64,000 nt of DNA, from contig JAUCBJ010008928.1 of assembly GCA_032718475.1 (NCBI GenBank), forward strand, positions 62,001 to 126,000, in the 5' to 3' direction. The stretch comes from Nemertoderma westbladi. Lineage: Eukaryota > Xenacoelomorpha > Nemertodermatida > Nemertodermatidae. The notes under the pieces are model-generated. The model worked only from the letters and a program-made list of their open reading frames with translations. It did not search any database and was not told the origin of the DNA. The position numbers were made by a program, and so were the translations under genes. Shown piece after piece: positions 30,835-42,415 of this stretch (the stretch's first letter is position 1; each line of letters opens with the position of its first letter).

Positions 30835-30990
30835 TTAGTTGCACCGGTCTTCCTCATTGCAGCAACTGGCGTGGCAGGCTCGAGGCTCGTTTGGACACAT
30901 TCTAGTTTCTAGTGACTCGCAATATGTCGTGGGACTTATCCAGATCTCTGGTACGCATTCCTTCCTTGTATGATCTCCTATGGTGAAAGT
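30835..30990 (-). CDS. Cysteine-rich secreted protein, exon 2 (last exon)
   Basis: A 51-codon exon follows a good acceptor (CATATTGCAG, just above 30990) and ends in TAA at 30835-30837 with an overlapping AATAAA. It encodes eight cysteines, ending HASCCNEEDRCN. Joined in phase 0 with exon 1 (32966-33079) it gives an 89-residue secreted protein with ten cysteines and no other domain. The CC-x5-CN ending and disulphide density recall three-finger/Ly6-type or other small extracellular cysteine-rich proteins, but spacing does not fit Ly6 exactly, so the family is open. It is the only convincing host gene here. Intron 30991-32965 is filled by a minisatellite. Confidence 0.6.
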   Translation of the reverse strand, partial: TFTIGDHTRKECVPEIWISPTTYCESLETRMCPNEPRACHASCCNEEDRCN

Positions 30991-31355
30991 CTGCAATATG
31001 AATAATAAATTTATTATTGCTACTGTATAATATCCAACAGAATAATGACTCTTAAACCAAATGTAAATATACAGTACAAGTTCGTATAACTTTTAGGTTT
31101 GGAGAATTCCGACTTGGACAATATTACGACCTTTCAGCATTGAATTTCCTTGGTTGGAGTTGTCCATACTGTAGAACATGCTGTACTGTAGAACTATTCT
31201 GTTAATACTCAATACTGCAATACTCTGTTAATACACAAAATTGTTTGGTTTATTGTAATAATAATTGTCCTTGATAAAAATGTAATAATATCCATTTAAT
31301 GTGTAACGGGATCTTGATGGAGTCGGAGGCGAGACAACTAGTTGTAGGTACTTAA

Positions 31356-32650
31356 CTGTACGCGGTGATACTGCGGTCAGTCACATAGGCCTACTGTACG
31401 CGGTGATATTTCTGTCAGTCACGTAGGCCGACTGTAGGCGGTGATACTGCGGTCACTCATGTAGGCCTACTGTAGGCGGTGATACTGCGGCCAGTCACAT
31501 GGCCTACTGTACGCGGTGATACTGCGTTCAGTCACGTAGGCCTACTGTAGGCGGTGATACTGCGGTCACTCATGTTGGCCTACTGTACGCGGTGATACTG
31601 CGGTCAGTCACGTAGGCCTACTGTAGGCGGTGATACTGCGGTCAGTCACATAGGCCTACTGTACGCGGTGATACTGCGTTCAGTCACGTAGGCCTACTGT
31701 AGGCGGTGATACTGCGGTCACTCATGTAGGCCTACTGTACGCGGTGATACTGCGGTCAGTCACGTAGGCCTACTGTAGGCGGTGATACTGCGGTCAGTCA
31801 CATAGGCCTACTGTACGCGGTGATACTGCGTTCAGTCACGTAGGCCTACTCTGTAGGCTGTGATACTGCGGTCAGTCACATAGGCCTACTGTAGGCGGTG
31901 ATACTGCGGTCATCACATAGGCCTACTGTACGCAGTGATACTGCGGTCAGTCACATAGGCCTACTGTACGCGGTGATACTGCGTTCAGTCACGTAGGCCT
32001 ACTGTAGGCGGTGATACTGCGGTCACTCATGTAGGCCTACTGTACGCGGTGATACTGCGGTCAGTCACGTAGGCCTACTGTAGGCGGTGATACTGCGGTC
32101 AGTCACATAGGCCTACTGTACGCGGTGATACTGCGTTCAGTCACGTAGGCCTACTCTGTAGGCGGTGATACTGCGGTCAGTCACATAGGCCTACTGTAGG
32201 CGGTGATACTGCGGTCATCACATAGGCCTACTGTACGCGGTGATACTGCGTTCAGTCACGTAGGCCTACTGTAGGCGGTGATACTGCGATCACTCACGTA
32301 GGCCTACTGTAGGCGGTGATACTGCGGCCAGTCACGTAGGCCTACTCTGTAGGCGGTGATACTGCGGTCAGTCACATAGGCCTACTGTAGGCGGTGATAC
32401 TGCGGTCATCACATAGGCCTACTGTACGCGGTGATACTGCGTTCAGTCACGTAGGCCTACTGTAGGCGGTGATACTGCGATCACTCACGTAGGCCTACTG
32501 TAGGCGGTGATACTGCGGTCACTCATAGTAGGCCTACTGTAGGCGGTGATACTGCGGTTACTCATGTAGGCCTACTGTACGCCGTGATACTGCGGTCAGT
32601 CACGTAGGCCTACTGTACGCGGTGATACTGCGATCACTCACGTAGGCCTA
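31356..32650. repeat. 38-bp minisatellite with higher-order repeats
   Basis: About 34 copies of a 38-base unit beginning CTGTACGCGGTGATACTGCG and ending GTCACGTAGGCCTA. Variants alternate (TACG/TAGG at base 4; GCGGTC/GCGTTC; CAGTCACGT/CACTCATGT/CAGTCACAT) in a fourfold pattern of ~152 bases that itself repeats. Each unit has an AGGCCT palindrome and GTGA...TCAC ends. It lies wholly inside the intron of the cysteine-rich gene. Confidence 0.95.
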
Positions 32651-32965
32651 ACTGTACGAAGGGTTACTACGCTAAATCATTAGTATCGCTGTTGGGTTTA
32701 CAGTGACTCTTTCCAAATTTATCCTTCTCTAGGGGAAAATCTACGCAAATAAACAACTGATTTCTCCCAAAAATACAGCTGTTCTACTGTATTAGACTTT
32801 AGTTTATTGTTTTAGTTAGAAACGTAATAGGTTGATTTCCAATGATAATTTAAAATTGAGACAAAATATTCATTCCCTTTAAAATTGAGACAAAATATTA
32901 ATTACCCTCATTGTTTTTGGCTCAGCGATAAATATTAACGAACTACTACTGCCGCGCTCGCTTAC

Positions 32966-33079
32966 CATACAAAACCCGCAACCATCTCGAACAACAACTT
33001 CTTCATCGCTCACGGACTGGTTGCAAGTCAGACTGTATCCAAATACAATAAATGATGAAAATACCAACAATTTAAACAT
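32966..33079 (-). CDS. Cysteine-rich secreted protein, exon 1 (signal peptide)
   Basis: The ATG at 33079 opens MFKLLVFSSFIVFGYSLTC: Met, Lys, a hydrophobic stretch and a small residue, a textbook signal peptide with cleavage near residue 16-18. The exon encodes 38 residues including three cysteines (LTCN, DGCGFCM). It ends at a GTAAGC donor (32960-32965) in phase 0, matching the acceptor of exon 2. Open sequence continues past the donor into a Ser run, which I take as intron. Expression and the exact splice are unproven. Confidence 0.6.
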
Positions 33080-35517
33080 TTTCACAGAAACGATATTATA
33101 AACAAACAAAATCAAAATAATTTATTAAAACGTAAGGGAGTGATGGTAATTTGGGTCAAAAATCAAAATTTTGCAATATTAGACCAAATATCCTACATAC
33201 TGATACTGTAGCAATTGCAATTACTATACTGTAAGTATCAAATATTAAATGAGAGCATTAAAGTGAAAAAGAGGTACTTTATTAAAATCGAATATGACGT
33301 TATTTTTCGAGGTGGGCCCTGCACTGGAATCCATAAGGGTGCGCTGGATTTATCCAGCGCCTATTGAAAAGCCTGGCGTGGTACTTTGGCGCGTTTTGCA
33401 AATACGCGTCAAGCTGGGCGCGCTGGCGCGTAAAAATTCTACATTGGCGCGCTACAAAATAAAGCGAGTACAGATAAAAACGAAATATTTATTTGATTAA
33501 GTTCATGATTGAATTATATTCACTAGATACTTAAATAGTAATATTCAATAGACTTAAATTCTATGCAAATTTTAGGATTATTACGTCCGATATTCTTATG
33601 TTAATAAATACAGTATGTAATTGTCAATTCGCGTATTGGAGCTGATATTTTTTATTGGGTTACGGCCGATATTCTTATTTTAGTAAATACAGTATGTATG
33701 TAATTGTGAATTCGCTTATTGGAACTGATATATTTTACTGGGTTAATGCATTATACTATAGTTCTGTAGTTACAGTACAGTATATTATATACTGTATGTT
33801 AATGCACCGTAGTACCGGTATAGCAATATAATACATTCTGGAATGGTCATACATAATGCATGTCACCCTCATTCTCCAATTTAAACCCGGACTTCTAAAC
33901 ATTAGGCTACTTTTAATTTTTTATGAACCATAAGTTAATTATTGGTTTTCCGATAATGATTCAACATAATCATTCAATGTATGGCATATTCTTTACAAAC
34001 GTCCCCTATCTGCCTTTGTATTAAATTTTGAATTGTAGTAAGTTTAATGTACCTTTTGTGTGTCATACACAATTTTTAAGTTGTGTACCTTGATTTTACA
34101 TAATAATGAATAATATGCATGAAGTCAGCTCTTGCTAGGAAACATTATTTCGTATTTCCTAACTAAACTATAAATTATGAATATTATGTATGTATTATCA
34201 GGAAACATAAAAATATAAAGTACTGTAGTACAATAATGTATTATATTCGACTTTTAGAAACGCTTTATCGTGTTATCCATATCCATCACCGGAGCTCGGA
34301 GTGTAGATTTTCTCTGGTGCACCTCTATTTATAGAGTTTATAGTGTTTGCGCGGCCCTCTTTCAAATATTACCTTTTAATAATGTCTGGCTGTCTGGAGC
34401 ACTATCCAGCGCACTTTTTGTAAGGATTCCACTGGGGTGGGCCAATGATACATCTTGGGGTAAGTAATAAGTAATAATAAGTAATAAATTATTATTCCTC
34501 CTCTTTTTTAATATTTTATGCGAATTCATCGAGAGTTTTAAGTTAATAAAAGTAAAATATATTTCCAAAAAGTAGCTGACATGTTCATACAGTATGTGTT
34601 GAACGAACTAACTGCACAGGGCCTATGGGCGAAAAAATATATGTGAACTTCACGCAACACATTGCCATCCCTCAGTCGGCACATATACCGACATTGAACC
34701 GACCCTACACCGGCTCAACGCCGACACTGCCTGACACCATGACCGACCACACTACTCCTTTACACGCCGACACAGTGTAGACACTAAACGAGTAACTTTT
34801 CACAAACGTTAAGAAGGAAATCAGATCAGAAACTGTTGTAAATGCTCCAAAAACCTATTCTTATGTACATTTTTTCAAAAAGGCAATCAAAGATGGCAAT
34901 TATATAAACATTTATTGAACGACTACCTGTTCTTTTACTTCCAACCTCGGTGTATCTACAAAGGTACATGCATTATCTTTTAGATTACAAGTGAGTGATT
35001 ATATCACAATTACAGTATAATAATATAATAATTATTAAAGTCAAACTGGCGTCGGCCAGTCTATATGTCCTGTGTAAGTCACATAGAATGCATTACTGTA
35101 ATACTGTAGTAGTGACCGACTCCTTTGTAGTTTCAGCGCCGGTTGTACAGTAGGGTAGAGCTCAGTTTTGCAATAAATTGCTGTTATAATTGTATAACTA
35201 AACACATCATTGCGTATATTGGTGGCGTGTAACCTGCGTTACAAAAACCGGTCGCAAACAACAACAGTCAGGATTTACCTGCCAAACTTTAAATGAGGAA
35301 TCTGGAAAGAAAATATACCACTGAGTTCCTAAAATCAGATAGTCCTGAAGAAAATGTTGGGAGTTGGGAAATTAAGAGATTACTTCAACATCTTGCATGC
35401 AAATGACACTCGGATGTCCGTCTAGTCCTGTAACGAAGTCTAGTCCTCTACCGTAACGAACGCACCCCTTGCACTTCGCTTCCGACTGCGGCCAGCATAT
35501 TGCTGGGTATAATTTTA
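33080..35517. other. No gene recognised
   Basis: AT-rich intergenic DNA with many TACTGTA/TACAGTA motifs. A perfect short palindrome GCGCTGGATTTATCCAGCGC lies at 33341-33360 in a small CpG-rich patch. An open stretch at 34270-34455 ends next to a strong donor (GGGTAAGTAA), but no partner exon or domain is visible. Confidence 0.5.
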
Positions 35518-35817
35518 CCGCCTTCCTCCAGGCCTGGGGAGTCGATCCCGTCGTATCCTCCCCCGAACCGCCTTCCTCCAGGCCTGGGGAGTCGATCCCG
35601 TCGTATCCTCCCCCGAACCGCCTTCCTCCAGGCCTGGGGAGTCGATCCCGTCGTATCCTCCCCCGAACCGCCTTCCTCCAGGCCTGGGGAGTCGATCCCG
35701 TCGTATCCTCCCCCGAACCGCCTTCCTCCAGGCCTGGGGAGTCGATCCCGTCGTATCCTCCCCCGAACCGCCTTCCTCCAGGCCTGGGGAGTCGATCCCG
35801 TCGTATCCTCCCCCGAA
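35518..35817. repeat. 50-bp tandem repeat, six identical copies
   Basis: Exactly six copies of a 50-base unit starting CCGCCTTCCTCCAGGCCTGG and ending CCTCCCCCGAA, with no difference between copies. It is GC-rich and unlike its AT-rich surroundings. Because 50 is not divisible by three, all frames on both strands stay open; the long open frames here are a by-product. Confidence 0.95.
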
Positions 35818-36016
35818 TATCCCCAGAGCAATGACCTCAGGGATTCATCCGTGAAGGCACTCAAGGCATTGGAAATTAAGTAGCATCATTCCAATATCGG
35901 CTGCCACAAGAAACCATTTCTATGTTAGGCACATCTCTACATTGAGAGAGAACATAACAATATATTTTTATGCATCTATTGGATTGGAACCATCAATCAA
36001 CATAATAACTATATTT

Positions 36017-36143
36017 ATTACTCTATTATTGAGTTATTTTCCCGGTTATTTAACCCGCGGACAGGAAACAACCCGAGCGCGAAGCCTGAGGGTGTTCCTG
36101 CCCAAGGGGTATAACCGGGAAAATAACTCAATAATAGGGTAAT
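36017..36143. mobile_element. Palindromic MITE-like element
   Basis: Two 33-base arms (36017-36049 and 36111-36143) are inverted copies with one mismatch; 27 bases in a row match perfectly (TTGAGTTATTTTCCCGGTTA lies within). The 61-base loop contains smaller partial inverted repeats (CAGGAAACA/TGTTCCTG). No coding capacity. Confidence 0.75.
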
Positions 36144-37942
36144 ACTGTAAGTGTGTTATTCCCCATTATCTTCACTCACCTACGAGTAATTTATTGCTAA
36201 GGCTTCAAACATTTCTAAAAGGGTTTTGTTTGGGGGGAGTTGATTAAAAATGGGGCGTGGTATTTTGGGGGGGAAATAACTATGCATACAGTATATATTT
36301 TATCACTATTCTTTTCCTATATTGATACGATTTAATTCAACGACTATGACTTATGGTAGACATTATTTCAGAATCTTATTTTATGTCAATTATTTCAGTC
36401 ATTTTTAATGCTTTTTCATATGTGGCCTTTCTGCGCAGTAGAGCAATCAATACATTATGTATTTATATACTGTAGTAGGTAATAGCGTAAATTTTATAGC
36501 TCTATTTCTCAGATTTATTTCCCAGCTACAGATAAGGGGACTTTCGACGCAATAAAAAGTGGGTGTAGCCAGGGGGCAATTTTGCTTACATCCGCAAATG
36601 GTGGCTAAATGAGTACTGAAGTTTCCTCTGAGGAGTATAGTTCTGGGGGGGGGGGGCACTGGAAATAAGTCATCCGACTTTGCACGTAATCCCTGATCTA
36701 ACGGCCGATTAAAAGTTTTACTTTTTTATTTATTTTTTGGATTTTTCATTTATTGTTTTGGTTAGAATAACGTGCCATTGTAAACAGCTCATTTCCCTTA
36801 ATTTAACATTGAGATGAAATACGAATTCGCCGAGATAGGATTTGCGCCCAATTACCCCCCCCCCCCCCCCCCCCCCCCCCTGTCTCCCCAACCATCGATC
36901 TTTCCTGAATCAATTTTCTGTCCGTTGTTGGGTGATCGTTAAAGTGCATACCCGCCGCTACTGCCCTACGTCGCATGCTTGATGTATAACTACTTACATT
37001 GATGCAATAATCGTAAATGTTTAAATTTGATACTGATTTATGGATTATACAATTTTTTGATAGAAATACAATTTTTTTATGGAAATACTTTTTTTTATTT
37101 CCTAGCTATTTTTAAATAAATAAAAAAAAACTAGCATATGTTCTAGAAGGTAATCTTTTTTGATTTTATTTGTGTTCTAGAATTGTAGCGGTATATATTA
37201 CTTTTCTTTTGTTCAACAACTCATCAACGTATCCAAAGAAACAATGATATGTTTTAAAAATATAGTCAATACGGAACTCTTGCCAAAACTAATTCCTTCT
37301 AGAATATTATTTTTTCAAAAGGAACTACAGTATAAAACATTGAAATTATATATAAAAATTAACAAGTGCTGCGATAAAAAAAATTGTATGGGCAAATAGG
37401 AGAACGGAACCAGTGTCGAAAATAATAGCTATGTTTATATAAAACATGGCTATCATAAAATTCAGTTGCTTGAATATGAAAGGGACATTTGATCATTGAA
37501 GGAATAATTGTATCAAATGTGAATTTCCAGAACTCTCCTCATATTATCAGGTCTCAATCTTTAAAATCGGTTCCAGATTTATTATACCTAACTACCTCCT
37601 ACTTATGCTAGGCATCTGTACACTTGTCGCTCGCTGTCTTACGGGATCATACCTTTCGGCAACAATTCTGTAATAAGTTCTAAACAAAGTAACCTAGTGG
37701 ATGGAACCTAATAATATGCGAATATTTTATATTTTATTATTATATTCAAATTGATTGGCAGTAACTAAGCTACCAAAAGCGGGATAGGATTAATAACTGG
37801 TTATTTTCCCTAGGGCGAATTCAGATATTTTTTTACATAGCCCACCATTGTATTGTTATTTTAAACAGTTTGTAATGGGGAATAATACATTTTAAATTTT
37901 GTTTAAATTTTCGAACTTCACTACAGTTTTATATGTAGGAAA
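36144..37942. other. No gene recognised; G12 and C26 runs
   Basis: AT-rich DNA with a G12 run at 36645-36656 and a C26 run at 36855-36880, the longest homopolymer in the window. No coding region or element boundary could be supported. Confidence 0.6.
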
Positions 37943-38200
37943 ATGCGTAGAACATAGTCAACCACAATTACAGTAGGAATAAGAATGGCGCAAGTGTGTC
38001 TCCCTGGAAGACTCACCATAACACTTCAAATTGTTCTGTGTCACCGTCAATAGAAGACACAAAAGACGTCGAACCATCGCATACAGATCAGATTGCTGCA
38101 ATAATTTCATCAGGAGTCTCATGTAATGAAAGTATGCTGAACATACGTGAGCGAAACACTAAATTAAAGGCCTTGAAAAAGTCAACAAAGTTTACAGTAT
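37943..38200 (-). pseudogene. Non-LTR reverse transcriptase fragment
   Basis: About 250 bases clearly homologous to 13297-13548 of the LINE at 13157-14165: it covers the region from FVDFFKAFDSV toward the motif C side. Several stops and changes; truncated at both ends. Confidence 0.75.
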
Positions 38201-38426
38201 GAAACTAAGTTTCATTGTTATGGTACTGTACTTGGATTCAAGGACACTTTTCATTTTAACACTGAAAACGCAAAACGGTACATGAGTGTTCACCTAATTA
38301 AAAAAAATTATAAAATTATAATAATAAATAATAATTGTATTATTACAGTATTAACTAGCAAAAATTAATTCAATAACAAAATAAGAAAGGTAGGGGGGGG
38401 GGGGGGTGTGTGTAAGTTAGTCTGTT

Positions 38427-38669
38427 TCATTGGGGAGGGGGGTTATATGTTAGCGCCCGGCGCACAATGTCGTTCAACATTGAGTGGCGTGGAAGTCTGC
38501 CGAGGCTCCTTGAGCTGGAAAGACCATGAAGGCCATCCGACAGAACATCCTTGCCGCACCGGGCACAGCTGTGGGGCTCCGTCAGCTTGCACCCAAGACG
38601 AGTGCCGACCGTGATCCGGAACTGCGAGTCCGTCAGCTTCAGTCTCAGAGAGCTGACTTTATTTACCAT
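38427..38669 (-). pseudogene. Fragment of a retroelement-associated C-terminal domain
   Basis: The minus strand reads ITVGTRLGCKLTEPHSCARC, then GLHGLSSSRSLGR and RHSMLNDIVRRAL. This matches, from memory of the family, a conserved segment found downstream of reverse transcriptase in many invertebrate retroelements (HGLSC..S.GR..RH..LND..RAL). Only ~80 codons remain, and a G14 run (38393-38406) lies just past its end. Which element class it came from is not certain. Confidence 0.5.
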
Positions 38670-38882
38670 TACATTGTCTTATCATTTAACATAAGATTGC
38701 TGTATCCATGGATATTCTTCGTTCTAGAAACGTTTGCTATGTAATTTTAAAGTTGCATAGTATTTTTCGAATTGAAACATTAACGGTGGGACAGTATGAC
38801 ATTATAACACATTATAAACAATAATGAAACATATAAACCCAGTTTACGGTACATTAAAATGTACTTAAAAATCGATAAATAA

Positions 38883-40023
38883 GGGGGGGTAGCGCATTTT
38901 CTGACCAAAAAGTCGAATTTTTGAAACATATCTTATCTAATGCAGAATTTCATGCTGAATCCAAATATGGAAACCGTTTTCTTATATCTTGCTTAGTTTT
39001 CGAGATATCTGTGATAGAAGATACTGGCTCCGATATATCGCGATATTGGTAAAGGAGATGAAGTTTGGGGTTTGCATTCAATTTCTGCAAATTTCTGTGC
39101 TCAGTGGTGCTAATTGGATGTCTCCACGAGAAAGAGCACAAAACTTTAATTGGGAAGGTATTTTTTTGTGATTATTGGACCTACTGATCAGTTTATAAGA
39201 CAACTTCAATTCTCCGGAATGAAGACGGGACTCGAATAAGCGACTCTGCGGTCTTTGCTGGATTACACGAAATAGACTTATCGGTCATCGGATATCTTCA
39301 AAATATGTAATCTCCAGTTCTAGTTGTCGTACGGAGTTCGTTTTGGGCTCATTCGAAAGCTCTTTTCTCAGAGACGACCAAAGTTATAATTTAGTTTGGC
39401 AAACTCTTGAAAGCTGCCTGAGCAATCACAACTTGAACAAAATTTGCAAGGCATATTTTACCCAAATTCATGTTATGTTACTTTATAACCATTTTGTCTT
39501 AAATCAAATGGTAACTTTGTTCTCTAAGAAAAGAGCTTTCGAATGAACCTAAAACGAACTTAGTACGACCACTAGAACTGGAGATTACACATTTTGAAGA
39601 TCTCCGATGACCGATAAGTCTATTTCGTGTAATCCAGCAAAGACCGCAGAGTCGCTTATTCGAGTCCCGTCTTCATTCTGGATAATTGAAGTTGTCTTAT
39701 AAACTGACAAGTAGGTCCAATAATCATAAAAAAATATCTTCTCAATTAAAATTTTGTGCTTTTTCTCGTGGAGACATCCAATTGGCACCACTGGACACAG
39801 AAAATTGCAGAAATTGAATGCAAACCCCAAACTTCATCGCCTTTACCGATATCGCGATATATCGGAGCCAGTATCTTCTATCCCAGATATCTCGAAAACT
39901 AAGCAAGATATGGGAAAACGGTTTCCATATTTGGATTCAGCATGAAATTCTGCATCAGATAGGATATGTTTCAGTCTTTTTGGTCAGAAAATGCGCTACC
40001 CCACCCCCCCCCCCCCCCCCCCC
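38883..40023. mobile_element. 1.1 kb foldback element with ~510-bp arms
   Basis: 38883-39392 and 39508-40023 are inverted copies over ~510 bases, differing at scattered positions (matched blocks include TAGCGCATTTTCTGACC, TTTGGGGTTTGCATTCAATT and CGACTCTGCGGTCTTTGCTG). The spacer is ~115 bases. The outer ends are a G7 run and a C20 run. No transposase is encoded. A transcript across it would fold into a ~500-bp hairpin. Confidence 0.85.
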
Positions 40024-40689
40024 TTAAAACCTTATACTGTAGGATAGTTCAAATATACAATGAAAAAAGTATTCCTGTATAATACGAGTTGTATAGGGTG
40101 TAGGAATATGATATACGTCATTTCAATATTGCATATTATTGCATACGGGGGAGTTCCGAGAGTGAGGTAATTAATCATAAGAGTGAAAGAACTAACCAAA
40201 AGGGTGTTGACCGAGGATAATATAAGTGAAAGGGACGTAGTGTGATATGAGGCAACAATTAGCTAACAATGGGTGTGTACGAAGGACGTGGTGTGACACG
40301 AGCAAACAATGAACCAATGTGGAGTGCAAGTAGTAAAATTGGCAATATACGATTAAACGGCTTTGCATCAGTAAAGGGACCCATTGTATAAGGGTGTAAC
40401 AATTTGTAGAGTAGGTGATAACAACAACTCTTGGTACCATGTAGGGGGAAGGGACTATGCCCTCATGGCCCTTTTAGTTGGAGTCAATGTGCGAATTGAA
40501 GTCGAACAGCTTACCGGTATGTGCTTATTGAGTTTCGATTATGATATATAAACTATGATTTAGATGCAATTTATTATTCCATCTTGTGTTAGCGTAAGTT
40601 TACCAGTCGAGATCGCATATCGTCTCTCACTGTATGTGAAGATGATACTAACGGTGATAGAGTAAGAACAACGTTATATTATACATTAA
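40024..40689. other. No gene recognised
   Basis: Intergenic sequence leading into the TTAA at 40686-40689. It contains two similar ~45-base stretches near 40225 and 40285 (GGACGTAGTGTGA / GGACGTGGTGTGA). It may be leader of the BEL-D copy to the right, split by the piggyBac-like insertion. Confidence 0.35.
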
Positions 40690-42214
40690 CCCTATTAAAC
40701 CCGGGGGGGGGGGGGTCAATATGACCCCCCCCGTGGTTTTTTTTATTATAATTCTAAAACAAACGCAGTTTGGAATCTGAAATTTTATGACTTTTCCTAA
40801 AAATCTATTGTCTTCCTAGTAGTGAAAACCGTTTTCAAAAATATTGAGTAGTTTTCGAGTTATAGCACCATTTTTTAACCCTACTTTTGGCACTTTTTTT
40901 GAGACGTTTTTTGAAAATTACATTTCATTAAATATTAATTGTAACATCTCTATTTTTGATTTACACCGGTTTTTTGGTGTTAGCAATTCGATGGAATTCA
41001 TATAAATTGTTTTAGAAATTTCAAACTTGTTCTTTTCGCGGGTGCCAAATGTCAATTTTGTAAATTGATTGTTTGAAACTTGTTTTTTACGCAATTGGGT
41101 TTTTTGGGGTTCTGGTTTCGATGAAATATATACGAGTTGCACCAAGCGTATCAAACTTGTATTTTTCGGTGCTGTGTGCAAATTTTGGTGCTAGCACGAA
41201 ATTTTGAAAATCCATTCAATATATAAATTGCTTGTGACAATTTATTTCTTGCATTTTAGAGGTTTATGGCTGTTCTGAATTCAATGGAATACATAATTAT
41301 CGAACTAGACATCTCAAACTTGTATTTTTCGGAAGTGGGTGCAAAATGTGGTGCTAGCACCAAATTTTGAAAACCATCATATATATCAATTGATTGTGTC
41401 ATCTTGTTTCTTGCTTTATACGGGTTTGTTAGGGTTCTGAATTCAATGGAATTAGTAAAAATTTCATAAGAGTTTTCAAACTTGTATTTTTCGCCGGTGG
41501 GTGAAAATTGTTGTGCCAGCACAAAATTTTGGAAAATGAGTAAATTGATCAGTAGATAGTATCATCTTGTTTCTTGCGTTATACGGGTTTTTGAGGGTCC
41601 TGAATCCGATGGAATCAATAAAAACAGCACTGGACATCGCAAACTTGTACTTTGTGGTTATGGGTACGAAATTTAGTGCTAGCACCAAAATTTGCCAAAT
41701 TACGCCGAAAAATACAAGTAGCAATGATCTGGCATATTTGAAATGTATTCCATTAGAATCAGCGCCCAAGAAAACCTGAAAATGTGCATTTATAGCATCG
41801 TATAAGTGAATTGAAAATTTTGTGTTCTAACTGAAAAGTGCTGGTTACTTGTTTTTTTCATTTTTTTCCTACGCATAGAGGACTAAACAGCCATTTATGG
41901 TAATCTTATCATTTTTAAATATTTTCCAATGTATTTTGCGCTCCAGAAAACCTGTATTGAAAAACAATTAGCCGAAAAATGTAACTTTCAAATTTTGTGA
42001 AAATTGTGCACTACTTGTAATTTTGGTGCTGCAATATTACCTCCCCAGTACATTTTTTCGAAAATTTTTTTTTTCGGTCGGATCCAGACTAGTGATACCT
42101 ACGTACAAACAAAAAATCAGACGTTTTCGTTAATATTTGTAGATTTTAGAGGGAGGGGTCAATATGACCCTCCCCCGGTATTTGTACAGCATTTTATAGC
42201 CGGTACTGATAGGG
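40690..42214. mobile_element. piggyBac-like non-autonomous element with TTAA duplications
   Basis: The element begins CCCTATTAAACCC after TTAA (40686-40689) and ends CTGATAGGG before TTAA (42215-42218). Short CCCTAT ends and TTAA target duplications are the signature of piggyBac elements. Subterminal palindromes mirror each other: a G13 run then GGTCAATATGACC at the left, and GAGGGGTCAATATGACCCTC at the right. No transposase frame is present. Relatives of the right-end sequence occur twice inside the Polinton (57484-58010). Confidence 0.7.
40960..41710. repeat. ~160-bp tandem repeat inside the piggyBac-like element
   Basis: About five diverged units are marked by TCAAACTTGTATTTTTCG at about 41023, 41149, 41316, 41476 and 41638, each followed by GTGGGTG...GTGCTAGCAC and TTTGAAAA blocks. 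Open frames here are by-products of the repeat. Confidence 0.8.
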
Positions 42215-42415
42215 TTAAACTTCTTCAACGCACTATCCTATCTTTTGACCTACCCGGGAGACAGACCAAACCCTCGACTGGCTAGTATCCGTGCTAGTAC
42301 GACGGCAGGACCCCTGGTTCTGCTTCTGAGCAGGAACGACACAATGCGTAGAGAGAGCCCGGGCCGGTAGACTATGCAGCAACGTTGGCCGAAGCATTAA
42401 AGACACGATTTGAAC

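Noticed and set aside
31356-32650. Regular repeats resembling a CRISPR array
   Set aside because: Units abut without unique spacers and the genome is eukaryotic; it is a minisatellite.
34270-34467. Possible exon ending at a strong GTAAGT donor
   Set aside because: No partner exon, domain or conserved feature; a single donor-like site is weak evidence.
35469-35883. Several 120-140 codon frames on both strands with repeated Pro/Arg/Gly motifs
   Set aside because: They are by-products of the 50-bp perfect tandem repeat, which leaves all frames open.
40918-41769. Series of ~80-97 codon frames with similar sequence
   Set aside because: They follow the ~160-bp tandem repeat of the piggyBac-like element and stop at each unit.
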